Assembly: GCF_002260525.1 (NCBI RefSeq)
Contig: NZ_MRYI01000003.1
Location: forward strand, 62,001-126,000
Direction of reading: 5' to 3'
From: Hahella sp. CCB-MM4
GTDB lineage: Bacteria; Pseudomonadota; Gammaproteobacteria; Pseudomonadales; Oleiphilaceae
Length of the DNA: 64,000 bases
Shown here: in pieces, positions 8,767-20,138 of the stretch
Layout: each line of letters begins with the position of its first letter
How positions within the stretch are numbered: the stretch's first letter is position 1
Position numbers and translations under genes: made by a program
The notes under the pieces: model-generated
What the model saw: the letters and a program-made list of their open reading frames with translations, nothing else
Told to the model about the DNA's origin: nothing
Database searches by the model: none

Positions 8767-11280
8767 TTAATCCCTGGGTGGAGGTGGGGCCAGGACTTCC
8801 CGTGACCCATTATGCCCTGCGGCAGATACCACTCCGGCTGCCTCCATAGCCTCTACCAGGTTGGCAGCACGGTTATAACCAATTTTAAGTCGTCGTTGCA
8901 CCGCAGATATGGAAGCACGACGCGATTCAGTAACGAAAGCAACCGCCTGATCAAAGAGTTCGTCTTTCTCAGTGCCGTTATTGTTTTCGCCACCTCCGCC
9001 ACCATCCATGCTGGCAACATATTCGCTGTCCGTGACCCCTTCCAGAATCTCATCGAGGTAATCAGGCTCACCCCGCTGCTTCCAGTCACTGACCACCGCG
9101 TGCACCTCTTCATCCGCCACAAATGCCCCATGGACACGGATAGGCAGACTGGTCCCCGGCGGCATGTAAAGCATGTCACCATGCCCCAGCAGCTGCTCTG
9201 CACCACCCTGATCGAGGATGGTACGGGAGTCGATTTTTGACGATACCTGGAACGCAATCCGGGTCGGCACGTTTGCCTTGATCAGACCAGTAATAACATC
9301 AACCGACGGTCTCTGTGTTGCCAGGATCAAGTGAATACCTGCGGCACGGGCTTTTTGCGCAATCCGCGCGATCAGCTCTTCCACTTTTTTGCCGACGATC
9401 ATCATCATATCGGCAAACTCGTCCACTACCACCACAATAAATGGTAATGTATCCAACTCGGACGGAACCTCATCATCCAAGGCATGTTCGGAGGCTTTCC
9501 AGAGGGGATCCATAATCGGATCGCCGGCCTCCTGAGCATCCTTCACCTTCTTGTTGTATCCGGCTAAATTCCTGACACCCAGGGCGGCCATCAATCGATA
9601 ACGGCGCTCCATCTCCCCCACACACCAGCGCAGGGCGTTGGCGGCTTCCTTCATATCCGTCACCACCGGTGTCAACAGATGAGGAATACCATCATAGATG
9701 GAAAGCTCCAACATCTTGGGATCAATCATGATCAGCCTGAGTTCTTCCGGTGTCGCCTTGTACAGCATGCTTAGCAGCATGGCGTTCACGCCTACTGATT
9801 TACCGGAACCGGTAGTACCCGCCACTAGCAAGTGAGGCATCTTGGCCAGATTCTCCACCACTGGATTACCAGCAATGTCGTTACCCAACCCAAGTGAGAG
9901 AGGTGAATGGGAATTATCATATTCGGAAGACGACAAAACTTCCCTGAGCCTGACCATTTCACGGTTCTCATTGGGAATCTCTATCCCTACCACAGATTTT
10001 CCTGGAATGACTTCCACCACCCGCACGCTCAGCACCGCCAATGATCGGGCAAGATCCTTCGCCAGGTTACTGATCCGGCTAACTTTTACCCCCGGCGCAG
10101 GCTGTATTTCAAAACGAGTAATGACCGGCCCGGGATTAACCTCCACAACCTCTGCAATCACCCCAAAGTCCGCCAGCTTGGTCTCGAGCAACTCCGACAA
10201 ATTTTCCAGAGCCTCTTTCGAAAAGCCCCCCTTCTTATGGGGATCAGGCGGATCAAGCAACGTCAGAGGAGGCAGAGGACCTTCTTTAAAATTAAACAGT
10301 GAAGGCTGCGAGTCTTTCTTGGCCCGTTTACTTTCCCCGGCGTTTTTCTTTTGAAACGGAGAGATCTTGATCTTCTTGCCCGACTCAGATTCCGGCTCCA
10401 CCGGCACAGAGACCGGCTGATCCAGAACCGGCACCCCGGCATCATCATCGGCACTTTCTCTAGATCTTTCTTTGACGCTTTCTTTTTTACTGAAGCTCAA
10501 CAGCTTGCGCTTAGGCGAGTCGTCAGCTCTTGTATTGGCAAGCTCCGTATCAACCTGCCCAATTTTGGGCTCCTTGCGCTTCTTCTCTTCTTTCTGCGCA
10601 AGCTTTTCTTTCTTTTCTTCAGCCTTTTCCTCTGCACGGCGCTTCATGGACTCAGAGAAGCTACCACTGGTTGACTTCAGCTTATTGGCTGTCAAACCAA
10701 ACATCACCAGAGTTCTCCCGCCGACCCAATCCATGATTTTCAGCCATGACAAACCTGTGGACAGACTGAAACCGATAAGCAGGAAAGCTACGGCTATCAG
10801 CGTGGTCCCTACCATGTTAAACACTGAGACAGACCATTTGGCCACTTCACTGCCAAGAATTCCCCCGGCATGGGGATCTGAGCCCGCCACCGAATACATC
10901 GCCAGCAGAGAACAACCCGCGACCATCAGTAAGATCAGCCCCAGAACTCTGAGCCCGGTAATTGGCCAGTTGATAGGGACTTTTTTGTGTCGATGCCGAA
11001 ATAATTGAATCGTTTTGATTCCAAACAGCAAAGGGAACAAGTAGGAGACGTTGCCGAAGAAATAGCGCAATACATCAGCAATCCAGGCGCCTACTGCGCC
11101 GGCATAGTTAACGACCTGGGAATGCCGCCCGGTATTGGTCCAACCGGGATCATTCGGATCATATGATATGAGGGCGATCACAAGATAAGCAGCTAGAGTG
11201 ACGCACAAAATGAGCAGGCCTTCACGAAGCCCCTGCTCAATATATCGCTTGGTTCTGGTTTGATCTAATTCTGCAGCCAT
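8767..11280 (-). CDS. ftsK: DNA translocase FtsK
   Basis: Septum-located translocase that pumps chromosome ends and activates XerCD at dif. At 837 aa it is of the short-linker Pseudomonas type (E. coli has 1329). Four membrane helices lie within residues 20-175. A charged Lys/Glu-rich linker runs from about 205 to 340. The alpha/beta motor follows, with Walker A GTTGSGKS near 489-496 and Walker [13 protein letters not shown] near 620. The C-terminal gamma winged helix (about 770-837, with [19 protein letters not shown]) reads KOPS sites. The start at ATG 11280 precedes the first helix. Transcription opens the ftsK-to-cysG block from the 196-base gap upstream. Confidence 0.97.
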   Translation of the reverse strand: MAAELDQTRTKRYIEQGLREGLLILCVTLAAYLVIALISYDPNDPGWTNTGRHSQVVNYAGAVGAWIADVLRYFFGNVSYLFPLLFGIKTIQLFRHRHKKVPINWPITGLRVLGLILLMVAGCSLLAMYSVAGSDPHAGGILGSEVAKWSVSVFNMVGTTLIAVAFLLIGFSLSTGLSWLKIMDWVGGRTLVMFGLTANKLKSTSGSFSESMKRRAEEKAEEKKEKLAQKEEKKRKEPKIGQVDTELANTRADDSPKRKLLSFSKKESVKERSRESADDDAGVPVLDQPVSVPVEPESESGKKIKISPFQKKNAGESKRAKKDSQPSLFNFKEGPLPPLTLLDPPDPHKKGGFSKEALENLSELLETKLADFGVIAEVVEVNPGPVITRFEIQPAPGVKVSRISNLAKDLARSLAVLSVRVVEVIPGKSVVGIEIPNENREMVRLREVLSSSEYDNSHSPLSLGLGNDIAGNPVVENLAKMPHLLVAGTTGSGKSVGVNAMLLSMLYKATPEELRLIMIDPKMLELSIYDGIPHLLTPVVTDMKEAANALRWCVGEMERRYRLMAALGVRNLAGYNKKVKDAQEAGDPIMDPLWKASEHALDDEVPSELDTLPFIVVVVDEFADMMMIVGKKVEELIARIAQKARAAGIHLILATQRPSVDVITGLIKANVPTRIAFQVSSKIDSRTILDQGGAEQLLGHGDMLYMPPGTSLPIRVHGAFVADEEVHAVVSDWKQRGEPDYLDEILEGVTDSEYVASMDGGGGGENNNGTEKDELFDQAVAFVTESRRASISAVQRRLKIGYNRAANLVEAMEAAGVVSAAGHNGSREVLAPPPPRD

Positions 11281-11443
11281 AGGATTTGTAAGGCCTTTTA
11301 CTCCAAGGCCTGAAAATTACTGGCCTCTAGTGTACACAAGGGTAGCGGGTAGTTGAACCAGTAAGAAATATGATGGGAAGTAATTAACAATTAAAATTAA
11401 GTAACTATTGTAGTAGTTTGTTTTATAAGGATTTAATAAATCG

Positions 11444-11470
11444 CCCCAAAGGGAACATTACCCTTTGGGG
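11444..11470 (-). terminator. Hairpin terminator after metZ
   Basis: CCCCAAAGGG (11444-11453) and CCCTTTGGGG (11461-11470) form a perfect 10-bp stem around a seven-base loop just past the metZ stop. Flanking AATCGC and GCGATT extend the pairing. On the minus strand it is followed by CGATTTATT, an imperfect U-tract. Confidence 0.75.
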
Positions 11471-11476
11471 AAGCGA

Positions 11477-12694
11477 TTACCCTATAGCAGCCGCACCTTT
11501 GAGCAGATCCTGCTTGATATCTTCAATATCCTCAAGACCCACACAGATACGAATCAGGTTCTCAGAAATTCCTGCCAGACGCTTCTCCTCATCGGACAAT
11601 CTGCCGTGAGTTGTGGTCGCCGGATGGGTCATCGTAGTCTTGGTATCGCCAAGATTTGCGGTAATTGAGATCCAGTCAGTGTTGTCGATCAGCGTCCACG
11701 CTTCCTTCCGACCACCTTTCACCCTGAATGAAATCACCCCGCCATAACCTTTCTGCTGCTGACTGGCCAGCTCATAGGCTGGATGCTCAGGCAATCCACA
11801 ATAGAAGACCTCGTCCACCCAAGCCTGCTCCTTGAGCCAGGTAGCCAGCTCCAAAGCTTGCTCACAATGGGCTTTCATACGAATAGGGAGTGTCTCCAGT
11901 CCTTTCAGGAACACCCACGCATTGAAGGGGCTCATGGAAAATCCACCCGAACGCATGAATACGAAGACTTCCTCGACCAGTGCGTTAGGCCCGGCGACAG
12001 CACCGCCGACACAACGTCCCTGCCCGTCCAAGAACTTGGTGGCAGAGTGAATGACCAAATCAGCGCCTAAGGCCAGCGGCTTCTGTAAAACCGGAGTACA
12101 AAAACAATTGTCGACGATCAGAAGACTGCCGTTGTCATGAGCCAGATCCGCCAATGCACGTATATCTGCAACCTCATTCAATGGATTGGAAGGGGTTTCC
12201 AGAAACAGAAAACGAGTATTGGGGCGAATGGCCGCCTTCCAGCTTGCAAGATCAGTCAGACTCACAAAGGTGGTCTCTACACCGAATTTTTTCAGGTATT
12301 TCTCGAACACCACGTGAGTGGTACCGAATACATTGCGCGAGCAGACAACATGATCACCGGATTTCAACAGCGCCATTGCCGTGGCAAGAATGGCGGCCAT
12401 GCCAGAGGAAGTCCCCAGGCAACGCTCTGCACCTTCCAGAGCAGCCAGACGCTCTTCAAACATGTGAACCGTAGGATTGGTAAACCGGGAATAGATATTT
12501 CCAGCCTCTTCCCCTCCAAATTTAGCTGCAGCCTCCGCAGCAGAGTTAAAAACAAAGCTTGAGGTAGTATAAATAACCTCGCTATGTTCCTGCTGGTGCG
12601 TTCTCTGCTGCCCCGCCCTGATTGCCTGGGTAGCGTCATTCCACTCCAGATCGGGCGCACTCAGTATTTCACGGCTCTCTGTCTTTCTTGCCAT
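11477..12694 (-). CDS. metZ: O-succinylhomoserine sulfhydrylase
   Basis: PLP enzyme of the Cys/Met-metabolism family that makes homocysteine directly from O-succinylhomoserine and sulfide, in the cytosol. The 405 aa match Pseudomonas MetZ (403). The PLP lysine is Lys220 in HSATKFLDGQGR. Other family marks are GTSSGMAAILA near 95 and VDNCFCTP near 195-201. The gene order metZ-purF-cvpA is the one seen in Pseudomonas, which favours MetZ over MetB or MetY. It starts 41 bases after purF and ends in a strong hairpin. Confidence 0.92.
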   Translation of the reverse strand: MARKTESREILSAPDLEWNDATQAIRAGQQRTHQQEHSEVIYTTSSFVFNSAAEAAAKFGGEEAGNIYSRFTNPTVHMFEERLAALEGAERCLGTSSGMAAILATAMALLKSGDHVVCSRNVFGTTHVVFEKYLKKFGVETTFVSLTDLASWKAAIRPNTRFLFLETPSNPLNEVADIRALADLAHDNGSLLIVDNCFCTPVLQKPLALGADLVIHSATKFLDGQGRCVGGAVAGPNALVEEVFVFMRSGGFSMSPFNAWVFLKGLETLPIRMKAHCEQALELATWLKEQAWVDEVFYCGLPEHPAYELASQQQKGYGGVISFRVKGGRKEAWTLIDNTDWISITANLGDTKTTMTHPATTTHGRLSDEEKRLAGISENLIRICVGLEDIEDIKQDLLKGAAAIG

Positions 12695-12735
12695 ACTCGG
12701 CTATCAGCCTCACGCTAACTGTATTCGGTTAATCT

Positions 12736-14256
12736 TCACTCGTCGTTATGCAAATCGAGAGGGACCTGCGCAGACATCAACTCTTCTTCCTGCTGGGACT
12801 TATTGCTGTCACTACGCAGCAACTCCAGCCGCTGCAAATAGGCTTCCGTGATATCGCCGGTCACATATTTGCCATCAAATACTGAACAGTCAAACTTTTC
12901 AATATTGGCATTACCCTCGCGCGCGCATTCGACCAGGTCTTCAAGATCCTGGTATATCAGCCAGTCAGCGCCAATCAGCGAGCGCACTTCTTCCACCGTA
13001 CGGCCATGTGCTATCAGCTCTTTAGCCGCAGGCATGTCGATGCCGTACACGTTTGGATATCTAACTGCCGGCGCAGCAGATGCGAAATAAACCTTTTTGG
13101 CTCCAGCATCCCGGGCCATCTGTACGATTTCCTTGCAGGTGGTCCCGCGAACAATCGAGTCGTCCACCAGCATGACATTCTTGCCACGAAATTCCAGCTC
13201 AATCGGGTTCAGCTTTTGCCGTACTGATTTTTTGCGCTGATTCTGGCCAGGCATAATAAACGTGCGGCCGATATAGCGGTTCTTCATGAACCCTTCCCGA
13301 TACTTAATTCCGAGATTCAAAGCCATCTGCATGGCTGACGTACGACTGGTATCAGGAATCGGCATCACGACATCGATATCATGATCCGGGCGCTCCCGTC
13401 GAATCTTCTCAGCCAGATGATCCCCCATTCGCAAACGGGCTTTGTATACGGATATACCGTCAATAATCGAGTCCGGACGGGCAAAATAGACCAATTCGAA
13501 AATACAGGGATTCAATACGGGCTCTTCAGCGCATTGCTGAGTATGCAGAGTACCGTCAGTTTCGATATAGATAGCTTCTCCCGGCTGAATATCGCGCACC
13601 ATCTCGAAACCTAGAGAGCTGAGCGCCACGCTTTCGGACGCAATCATATACTCGGTCCCTTTTTCCGATACCCGCTTACCGTAACAGGCCGGCCGAATTC
13701 CATTTGGATCACGGAAGCCGACGATACCATATCCGGTAATCAGGGCGATGGCGGCATAAGCTCCTTTAACACGCTTATGTACCGCATTGACCGCCGCAAA
13801 TACTTCATCTTTGGTCGGCACAAGTTTGCCCTGCTTATGCAGTTCATGGGCAAACACGTTCAACAAGACTTCGGAATCAGAATTTGTGTTGATATGACGC
13901 AGGTCTGTCCGGTATATCTCATTCGCCACTTCTTCGGTGTTGGTCAGATTACCGTTGTGGGCCAGAGTAATTCCGTAAGGTGAATTCACATAAAACGGCT
14001 GCGCCTCTGCTGAGCTGGAACTTCCGGCAGTCGGATAACGGACGTGCCCGATTCCCACGTTCCCGGCAAGCCGCAGCATGTGCCGGGTGCGGAATACGTC
14101 CCGCACCAAGCCGTTATCCTTGCGCAGAAAGAAGCGCTCATCCTGGAATGTCACTATTCCTGCGGCATCCTGCCCCCGGTGTTGGAGCACCGTTAAAGCA
14201 TCGTACAATTCCTGGTTTACATTGGATTTCGCTACGATACCAACAATACCGCACAT
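12736..14256 (-). CDS. purF: Amidophosphoribosyltransferase
   Basis: Transfers glutamine-derived ammonia to PRPP to give phosphoribosylamine, the first committed step of purine synthesis. The 506 aa match E. coli PurF (505). Cys2 (MCGIVGIV) is the exposed N-terminal nucleophile of the glutaminase domain. The PRPP-binding loop [18 protein letters not shown] lies near residue 365. It follows cvpA at 67 bases in the classical cvpA-purF pair. No clear PurR operator is visible upstream of cvpA. Confidence 0.97.
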   Translation of the reverse strand: MCGIVGIVAKSNVNQELYDALTVLQHRGQDAAGIVTFQDERFFLRKDNGLVRDVFRTRHMLRLAGNVGIGHVRYPTAGSSSSAEAQPFYVNSPYGITLAHNGNLTNTEEVANEIYRTDLRHINTNSDSEVLLNVFAHELHKQGKLVPTKDEVFAAVNAVHKRVKGAYAAIALITGYGIVGFRDPNGIRPACYGKRVSEKGTEYMIASESVALSSLGFEMVRDIQPGEAIYIETDGTLHTQQCAEEPVLNPCIFELVYFARPDSIIDGISVYKARLRMGDHLAEKIRRERPDHDIDVVMPIPDTSRTSAMQMALNLGIKYREGFMKNRYIGRTFIMPGQNQRKKSVRQKLNPIELEFRGKNVMLVDDSIVRGTTCKEIVQMARDAGAKKVYFASAAPAVRYPNVYGIDMPAAKELIAHGRTVEEVRSLIGADWLIYQDLEDLVECAREGNANIEKFDCSVFDGKYVTGDITEAYLQRLELLRSDSNKSQQEEELMSAQVPLDLHNDE

Positions 14257-14323
14257 GATTAATACCTCACCCTTTTGCCTGAGCGCACAAGCCGTTTACT
14301 CCCAAGAAGTATATCACCTGGGC

Positions 14324-14833
14324 CTATCCGGCTGTTGATTTAAGCATAGACTTGATTGGATCCCCGAACACTGAACGTGACCAGGCTTCAATCTTCTCGA
14401 AATGTGAAATTAAAGATGATTCAGACCACCAGGCATCCTGGGTGACCGGCGTCAGTCGCAGCAATGCAACAACCACAACGACCAGGATCACGCCACGCAC
14501 CAACCCAAATACCATTCCCAGCACCCGATCGGTACCGGAAAGACCGGTGGTCTTTACCAACGCAGAAATAAGATGATTTAGTAGCGCCCCGACGATCAAA
14601 GTCGCTACAAAAAGAAGAGCAAATGCCACCAGCAGCCTAACGGAGGGAGCGGCAATCAATCCTTCCAAAAGCGTTGCCAGATTAATGTAGAACATACGGG
14701 CAACAATAAATGCCAGAATCCAGCTGACCAGAGACAAAGCCTCTTTGACAAACCCGCGCACAATGCTGACCACGGTCGACAGGGCAATAATTCCAAGAAT
14801 CACCCAATCAGCCCAATTCAATATGCTCATCAT
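14324..14833 (-). CDS. cvpA: Colicin V production protein CvpA family
   Basis: Small inner-membrane protein with four hydrophobic segments, in its usual place before purF. Its molecular role is not settled; E. coli mutants affect colicin V export and envelope stress. The core IVRGFVKEALSLVSW lies in the first 40 residues and matches the family. Two adjacent ATGs at 14833 and 14830 give 168-169 aa, the usual size. A longer frame from 14872 would add residues (RPSNDGKVV) unlike the family. No strong ribosome binding site decides between them. Confidence 0.88.
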   Translation of the reverse strand: MMSILNWADWVILGIIALSTVVSIVRGFVKEALSLVSWILAFIVARMFYINLATLLEGLIAAPSVRLLVAFALLFVATLIVGALLNHLISALVKTTGLSGTDRVLGMVFGLVRGVILVVVVVALLRLTPVTQDAWWSESSLISHFEKIEAWSRSVFGDPIKSMLKSTAG

Positions 14834-14945
14834 ATAGCCGACAACAACCTTCCCATCATTTGAAGGGCGCACATTCTATCAAAAACGTCCCCACAGCAAA
14901 ACTAAAGCTGAATGAAATTCCGTAGTGAGAGCACAAAGCGACAAT

Positions 14946-14978
14946 CACTCTCTAAGAGACTGAATTTAATAGAGAGTG
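14946..14978 (-). terminator. Hairpin after dedD
   Basis: CACTCTCT (14946-14953) pairs with AGAGAGTG (14971-14978) around a 17-base loop, eight bases past the dedD stop on the minus strand. No T-run follows, so it may be an attenuator or mRNA end-stabilising hairpin between dedD and cvpA. Confidence 0.4.
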
Positions 14979-14985
14979 GGAGCAT

Positions 14986-15708
14986 TTAGTTGGCGGGTTT
15001 ATATCTGACGACCAACGAAGATACCTGATACCGCTTATCCATTTTGTCTTTTAGCCGATCGGCCTGCTCGCGTTTCAGGGTTGGCCCTGCAAAGACCCTT
15101 ATCAGATTGTCGGCACCTGATTGGATTTCCTGGGTGAAAGCCGGAACTTTTTCTTTATTCAGCTCGTCGCGTATTTTGAGGGCGCTGTCGCGATTCTTGA
15201 ATGTACCTATCTGCACTGCCCAGGCTACCGGCTCTCCATTTTCATCAAGAGACAGGTCTTTTACCTGGCTATCAAGCTCTGCAATCTCTTTTGAAGCCGA
15301 CGATTCAGGCTTTAGTACCGGCTCTTTATTTTGGACAACTTCCTTTTCTTCCGGCTTTGGCAATTCAACCTTCTGCGGCGCGACACTCTGGGCTGCGACC
15401 TCCTGCTTTTGCTCTTTGGGCTCTTTAGCCTCTAGAACCGAACCACCGGCGCTATTTTCAGTAACATCGACTATTTCATTTACATCGACTGCTTCTGTTA
15501 CATCGACTGTCGAGGGAGTCTCAGAACGCCTTAATGTGGGAGGCTTCGGGTCCTCAATCGTGAACTTGGGAACCTCGGGCTCCGGCGGGATGCTGATGAC
15601 ATGAGAGGTACGAGCCTGATGAGATTGCTCAAATACCATGGGAATAAAAATGATTGCCAGCGACACCAGGACGACCGCCCCGACTATTCTCTGCTTCAAT
15701 CCATCCAT
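14986..15708 (-). CDS. dedD: DedD-like SPOR-domain cell division protein
   Basis: A bitopic inner-membrane protein of 240 aa. It has a short cytoplasmic start (MDGLKQR), one membrane helix at about 8-26, and a Glu/Pro/Val-rich periplasmic linker. The C-terminal SPOR domain (about 165-240, AWAVQIGTFKNRDSALKIRDEL) binds denuded septal peptidoglycan. Its place between folC and cvpA is the conserved accD-folC-dedD-cvpA-purF order. The linker contains a threefold VDV-x-E repeat encoded by an 18-bp tandem duplication (15464-15510), so its length may vary between strains. Confidence 0.9.
   Translation of the reverse strand: MDGLKQRIVGAVVLVSLAIIFIPMVFEQSHQARTSHVISIPPEPEVPKFTIEDPKPPTLRRSETPSTVDVTEAVDVNEIVDVTENSAGGSVLEAKEPKEQKQEVAAQSVAPQKVELPKPEEKEVVQNKEPVLKPESSASKEIAELDSQVKDLSLDENGEPVAWAVQIGTFKNRDSALKIRDELNKEKVPAFTQEIQSGADNLIRVFAGPTLKREQADRLKDKMDKRYQVSSLVVRYKPAN
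15464..15514. repeat. 18-bp in-frame tandem repeat within dedD
   Basis: Units ACATCGACTATTTCATTT (15464-15481), ACATCGACTGCTTCTGTT (15482-15499) and a partial third unit from 15500 encode the VDV repeats of the DedD linker. The period is a multiple of three, so the reading frame is kept. Confidence 0.75.
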
Positions 15709-15744
15709 TTATTGCACTCTGACCGTTAAATAACCAAATATATC

Positions 15745-15779
15745 ATCAGGTTAGAAGCACTAACACAAACCAACCTGAT
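15745..15779 (-). terminator. Hairpin after folC
   Basis: ATCAGGTT (15745-15752) and AACCTGAT (15772-15779) form a perfect 8-bp stem with a 19-base loop, three bases beyond the folC stop on the minus strand. There is no U-tract, so it may attenuate rather than terminate before dedD. Confidence 0.4.
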
Positions 15780-15782
15780 AAA

Positions 15783-17042
15783 TCAGAGTGATATGATACC
15801 TGTTTCGAGAATCGCTGCCACTGTGAAGAACGATCCGAATACAACCACCCTGCCCAACTCACCGGCTTCCAGCCTTGCACTGGAAAGCGCATCCGCGGCC
15901 CCATCGTGTCGACTGACGTTGGCGCGCTGAGACCGACAGAACTCCTCCAATGAATCCAACTGGCATGCCCTGACGTCTTCCAGCTCAAAAATATGCCATC
16001 GCTTGAATGAGCCGGATAATGCGCTTACAACCCCATCAATATCTTTATCCTTCAAGGCAGAAAATACCGCCACGGTAGGACCTTCGACCGGATGCTCCTT
16101 CAACCACCCGGCCAAATATCGAGCAGCATGGGGATTATGCGCAACATCCAGAACAATCTCAGGATGACTACCCGCTTTCTGGAATCGCCCCATGAGATTA
16201 AGCAATGGAAACGGCTTGCCTCCGGCAAAGACATCCAGCGGGATACCAATCATCACCGCCGACTGAATTGCCGTAGCAATATTGGCTGCCGGTATATCAG
16301 GCAGAGCAGCCAGAACTGCTTCCAGGGGCTTCCCCTCGGGACTGGCTCCTTTCCAGACATCATGTTCCAGTGAGTAGTCACGCTGCCACTGAAGCACCTC
16401 ACATGATTGCTTGTCTGCATAATCAAATACGGAGACAGGCATGTCAGCGTCGCCAAGTAACACGGGTATACCGGGCCTGAATATACCGGCCTTCTCCCGT
16501 CCGATCATTTCCCGGTTATCGCCCAGCCATTCCTGATGATCAACATCAATAGTGGTAATGACCGCCAGATCAGGATCCACAATATTAACTGCGTCCAGAC
16601 GTCCGCCGAGCCCGACCTCAAGAATCCAAAGGTCTAGACCGGCCTCGACAAAGGCCGCAAACGCAACCAGCGTAGTGAACTCGAAATAGGTTAACGCCAC
16701 ACCTTCGCGGACAGACTCAGCCTTTTCGAAAGCGCGCACAATGGAGTCGTCATCAAGATCTTCGCCCTGGATTCTGACACGTTCGTTAAAGAGTCGAATA
16801 TGGGGCGAAGTATATGCCCCGACCTTCCAGCCAGCCTGAAGGGCCAAACCTTCCAAAGCCGCCACAGTTGACCCTTTACCATTGGTACCGGCAACCGTGA
16901 CGATTTTACATCCGGCCTGGGGGAAATGCTTGGGGAGCAGTCTGGACGCGACATCAGCGACCCGGTCCAGACCCATTTCGATTACCTGATCATGCAGTTT
17001 CGTTACATCATCAAGCCATTGATCGAGAGATTTATCAGACAT
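15783..17042 (-). CDS. folC: Bifunctional folylpolyglutamate synthase / dihydrofolate synthase
   Basis: Adds glutamate to dihydropteroate and then to folates (Mur ligase superfamily). The P-loop [12 protein letters not shown] lies near residue 50. The C-terminal ligase domain has [18 protein letters not shown] near 315. The start at ATG 17042 overlaps the accD stop as ATGTCTGA, an 8-base overlap typical of translational coupling. The frame is open further up to 17123 but would run deep into accD. At 419 aa it matches E. coli FolC (422). Part of the accD-folC-dedD-cvpA-purF unit. Confidence 0.95.
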   Translation of the reverse strand: MSDKSLDQWLDDVTKLHDQVIEMGLDRVADVASRLLPKHFPQAGCKIVTVAGTNGKGSTVAALEGLALQAGWKVGAYTSPHIRLFNERVRIQGEDLDDDSIVRAFEKAESVREGVALTYFEFTTLVAFAAFVEAGLDLWILEVGLGGRLDAVNIVDPDLAVITTIDVDHQEWLGDNREMIGREKAGIFRPGIPVLLGDADMPVSVFDYADKQSCEVLQWQRDYSLEHDVWKGASPEGKPLEAVLAALPDIPAANIATAIQSAVMIGIPLDVFAGGKPFPLLNLMGRFQKAGSHPEIVLDVAHNPHAARYLAGWLKEHPVEGPTVAVFSALKDKDIDGVVSALSGSFKRWHIFELEDVRACQLDSLEEFCRSQRANVSRHDGAADALSSARLEAGELGRVVVFGSFFTVAAILETGIISL

Positions 17043-17985
17043 TAGTACCCGGGCTCGGAGAGACATCTTCCGGCAGTGCATGCTGACCGGCCGTTTCGTC
17101 GAACTCAGGTTCTGATTCAGCATCCGGTGCCGGCAGGTTTTGCAGCTTGGAAATAATCGCCGCCAAGCGATTACGCATCTGCCCCCTGGATATGATCATA
17201 TCAATTGCCCCGTGCTCGAGCAGGAATTCGCTACGCTGAAAACCTTCGGGAAGCTTCTCTCTCACCGTCTGCTCGATTACTCGCGGACCAGCAAAGCCGA
17301 TCAATGCGTTAGGTTCAGCCACATTCAGATCACCAAGCATAGCCAGACTCGCAGAGACACCGCCAAAGACTGGATCCGTCATGACCGAAATATAGGGCAA
17401 TCCCTGCATTTTCATCACTTCCAATGCTGCGGAGGTTTTAGCCATCTGCATCAGAGATATCAGTGCCTCCTGCATCCGGGCACCACCACTGGCTGAAAAG
17501 CAGATCAAAGCACACTTATGCTCAAGACAGGTATTTACCGCGCGTAGGAATTTTTCACCCACAACTGCGCCCATGGAGCCGCCGAGGAAGTTGAATTCGA
17601 ATGCTACGGCCACCACAGGTATGGCCTCGACGGTACCCTTGAATACGACCAAGGCGTCTTTTTCGCCGGTGGATTTCTGGTTACTGACCAGCCGATCACG
17701 ATAACGCTTGGTGTCTTTGAATTTCAAACGGTCACTGGGCTCCAGATCCGGAGAAATCTCCTGCCGATGATCTTTATCCAGAAACAGATCAATACGCTTT
17801 CTGGCCGTCACCCTCATGTGGTGCTGGCACTTGGGGCAAACATCAAGGTTCTTTTCCAGCTCTGGCCGATAAAGCACAGCACTACATTTGGGGCACTTTT
17901 TCCAGAGCCCTTCCGGTACGTTGCTCTTGTGCTTTGACTGTGCTCCGCCCATTCCAGGAATGATCTTTTCTAGCCAGCTACTCAT
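17035..17985 (-). CDS. accD: Acetyl-CoA carboxylase carboxyltransferase, beta subunit
   Basis: With AccA forms the carboxyltransferase that makes malonyl-CoA for fatty-acid synthesis. At 316 aa (E. coli 304) it has the N-terminal zinc ribbon CPKC-x15-CPKC at about residues 31-57. The crotonase-like core includes the acyl-CoA oxyanion region [11 protein letters not shown] near 164-174 and [19 protein letters not shown] near 222-240. It is 46 bases downstream of trpA and translationally coupled to folC. The C-terminal 30 residues are acidic and Pro-rich, as in other gammaproteobacteria. Confidence 0.97.
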   Translation of the reverse strand: MSSWLEKIIPGMGGAQSKHKSNVPEGLWKKCPKCSAVLYRPELEKNLDVCPKCQHHMRVTARKRIDLFLDKDHRQEISPDLEPSDRLKFKDTKRYRDRLVSNQKSTGEKDALVVFKGTVEAIPVVAVAFEFNFLGGSMGAVVGEKFLRAVNTCLEHKCALICFSASGGARMQEALISLMQMAKTSAALEVMKMQGLPYISVMTDPVFGGVSASLAMLGDLNVAEPNALIGFAGPRVIEQTVREKLPEGFQRSEFLLEHGAIDMIISRGQMRNRLAAIISKLQNLPAPDAESEPEFDETAGQHALPEDVSPSPGTNV

Positions 17986-18031
17986 AGTTACCTACTTATT
18001 TGCGGTTTATTCCATTCAGCTTCTTACCCGA

Positions 18032-18835
18032 CTACTGATCCATTGCAGATCGCATGGAGCCAATCAAACTTTTGACTTTCTCATGCATGCTCTCGGAAGA
18101 GTCGGCATTTTCTGCAATTGTATTGACCAGAGCGCTACCGACAATTACACCATCGGCTACTTTCGAAACGGCAGCTGCGGATTCCGCATCCTTAATACCG
18201 AATCCGACACCTACCGGCATGTCAGTTAAACTGCGTATACGGGTTAACTGCTGGCTGACATCCTCAATATTCAGGGCGCTGGATCCGGTCACCCCTTTAA
18301 GAGATACATAGTAGATGTATCCCGATCCATGTGCCACCGCAGATTTAATACGCTCGTTTGTGGTAGTTGGCGCTAACAGGAAAATGGCATCCAAACCTGC
18401 CTCCCTGAACACCGGCACCACTTCATCAGCCTCTTCCGGGGGCAGATCAACGGTTAACACACCATCAACCCCGGCTTGCTTGGCTTTTTCGATGAAATGA
18501 TCCATCCCCATGGCCTCGACCGGATTCAGGTAGCCCATAAGAACCACCGGTGTTTTCTGATCTTTTTCACGAAACTCCGCGACCATATTCAACACATCGC
18601 GTAACGAAGTGCCGTGCTCCAGAGCTCTTTCGCAGGCCAGCTGGATCACAGGACCGTCAGCCATAGGGTCAGAAAACGGAACACCCAGCTCAATAATGTC
18701 CGCGCCGGCTTCCACCAGAGTATGCATGATGCCAACGGTTGCGGATGGATTTGGGTCACCGGCAGTTACATAGGGTATCAACGCAGCTTTACCAGCGTCT
18801 TTCAGTGCACTCAAACAGGAGGTTATACGGCTCAT
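18032..18835 (-). CDS. trpA: Tryptophan synthase alpha subunit
   Basis: Cleaves indole-3-glycerol phosphate to indole, which is channelled to TrpB. At 267 aa it has the catalytic Glu49 and Asp60 at exactly the positions of the Salmonella enzyme ([15 protein letters not shown]). It follows trpB by 79 bases. The trio trpF-trpB-trpA upstream of accD is the arrangement of many marine gammaproteobacteria. Pseudomonas keeps trpBA elsewhere under TrpI, and no trpI is present here. Confidence 0.97.
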   Translation of the reverse strand: MSRITSCLSALKDAGKAALIPYVTAGDPNPSATVGIMHTLVEAGADIIELGVPFSDPMADGPVIQLACERALEHGTSLRDVLNMVAEFREKDQKTPVVLMGYLNPVEAMGMDHFIEKAKQAGVDGVLTVDLPPEEADEVVPVFREAGLDAIFLLAPTTTNERIKSAVAHGSGYIYYVSLKGVTGSSALNIEDVSQQLTRIRSLTDMPVGVGFGIKDAESAAAVSKVADGVIVGSALVNTIAENADSSESMHEKVKSLIGSMRSAMDQ

Positions 18836-18914
18836 ATTTTACCTTGTCCAAAGAAGCCGGCGGTTCCCGGCCCCCTTTATCCAATGGGTTTAAACAATCA
18901 GGTATCGACTGACT

Positions 18915-20138
18915 TCAGAACAAATCGATTCCGTCGAGATTCGCTACGGTATGAATATCCTTGTCGCCGCGACCAGACAGATTAACCACAATAACCTGAT
19001 CCCGATCCATTTCCCCGGCCAGCTTCATGGCGTAGGCAATGGCGTGACTGGACTCCAGCGCCGGCATAATGCCCTCAACGCGAGTCAAAGTATGGAATGC
19101 GCTCAATGCCTCTTCATCTGTTGCAGACACATAATTGGCGCGACCGATATCCTTAAGCCACGAATGCTCAGGACCTACACCGGGGTAATCCAAGCCCGCA
19201 GATATGGAATGAGTTGCCATAATCTGGCCATTATCATCTTCCATTAGATAGGTTCTGTTGCCATGCAACACCCCCGGACGACCAGCACACAAAGGAGCCG
19301 CATGCTGTCCGGTAGACAAACCATGCCCACCCGCTTCAACGCCATACATTTTGACGTTAGCGTCTTCTATAAACGGATAAAACAATCCCATTGCATTGGA
19401 TCCACCGCCCACACAGGCGACAAGTGCATCCGGCAAACGCCCTTCTTTCTCCAGACACTGCAGACGCGCTTCACGTCCAATGACAGACTGGAAGTCCCGC
19501 ACCAGCTTAGGATATGGATGAGGCCCGGCCACGGTTCCTATGATATAGAAAGTATCATCAACATTAGTGACCCAGTCCCTCAGCGCTTCGTTCATGGCGT
19601 CCTTCAGGGTACGGGTGCCGCTCGTTACCGGCTTGACCGTCGCGCCCAACAATTTCATGCGGTATACATTCAACGCCTGACGCTGAACATCTTCCGCGCC
19701 CATATACACAACACATTCCAGCCCCAGACGAGCCGCAACGGTTGCGGAAGCCACGCCATGCTGACCCGCTCCGGTTTCCGCAATAATGCGGGGCTTGCCC
19801 AGATACTTAGCCAGAAGCGCCTGACCAATGGTGTTGTTCACCTTATGAGCGCCGGTGTGATTGAGATCTTCCCGCTTGAGGTAGATTTTAGCCCCGCCCA
19901 CTTTCCGGGTGAGATGCTCAGCAAAATACAAAGGTGAAGGTCGACCCACATAATCCGCCAGGTCTTGATCGAACTCTTCCTGAAAACGCGGATCATTTTT
20001 TAGCTTTTCGTACTGGGCTTCCAACTCCAACAGAGATGACATCAGCGTTTCTGAGACAAATCGACCACCGTAGGGTCCGAAATGTCCTCGCTCATCGGGA
20101 ATATTGGCCAAGGTTTCGGCATCAAGCCTTACTGTCAC
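18915..20138 (-). CDS. trpB: Tryptophan synthase beta subunit
   Basis: PLP enzyme joining indole and serine into tryptophan; forms the alpha2-beta2 complex with TrpA. The PLP lysine is Lys99 in HTGAHKVNN, and the phosphate-binding loop GGGSNAMG is near residue 240. The 407 aa match the family. Its start overlaps the 3' end of trpF by 17 bases, so the two are coupled. The N-terminal [16 protein letters not shown] supports ATG 20138. Confidence 0.97.
   Translation of the reverse strand: MTVRLDAETLANIPDERGHFGPYGGRFVSETLMSSLLELEAQYEKLKNDPRFQEEFDQDLADYVGRPSPLYFAEHLTRKVGGAKIYLKREDLNHTGAHKVNNTIGQALLAKYLGKPRIIAETGAGQHGVASATVAARLGLECVVYMGAEDVQRQALNVYRMKLLGATVKPVTSGTRTLKDAMNEALRDWVTNVDDTFYIIGTVAGPHPYPKLVRDFQSVIGREARLQCLEKEGRLPDALVACVGGGSNAMGLFYPFIEDANVKMYGVEAGGHGLSTGQHAAPLCAGRPGVLHGNRTYLMEDDNGQIMATHSISAGLDYPGVGPEHSWLKDIGRANYVSATDEEALSAFHTLTRVEGIMPALESSHAIAYAMKLAGEMDRDQVIVVNLSGRGDKDIHTVANLDGIDLF

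Noticed and set aside
10351-11008. Long plus-strand frames opposite the ftsK linker
   Set aside because: They are antisense shadows of the Lys/Glu-rich linker codons, without ribosome binding sites or family features.
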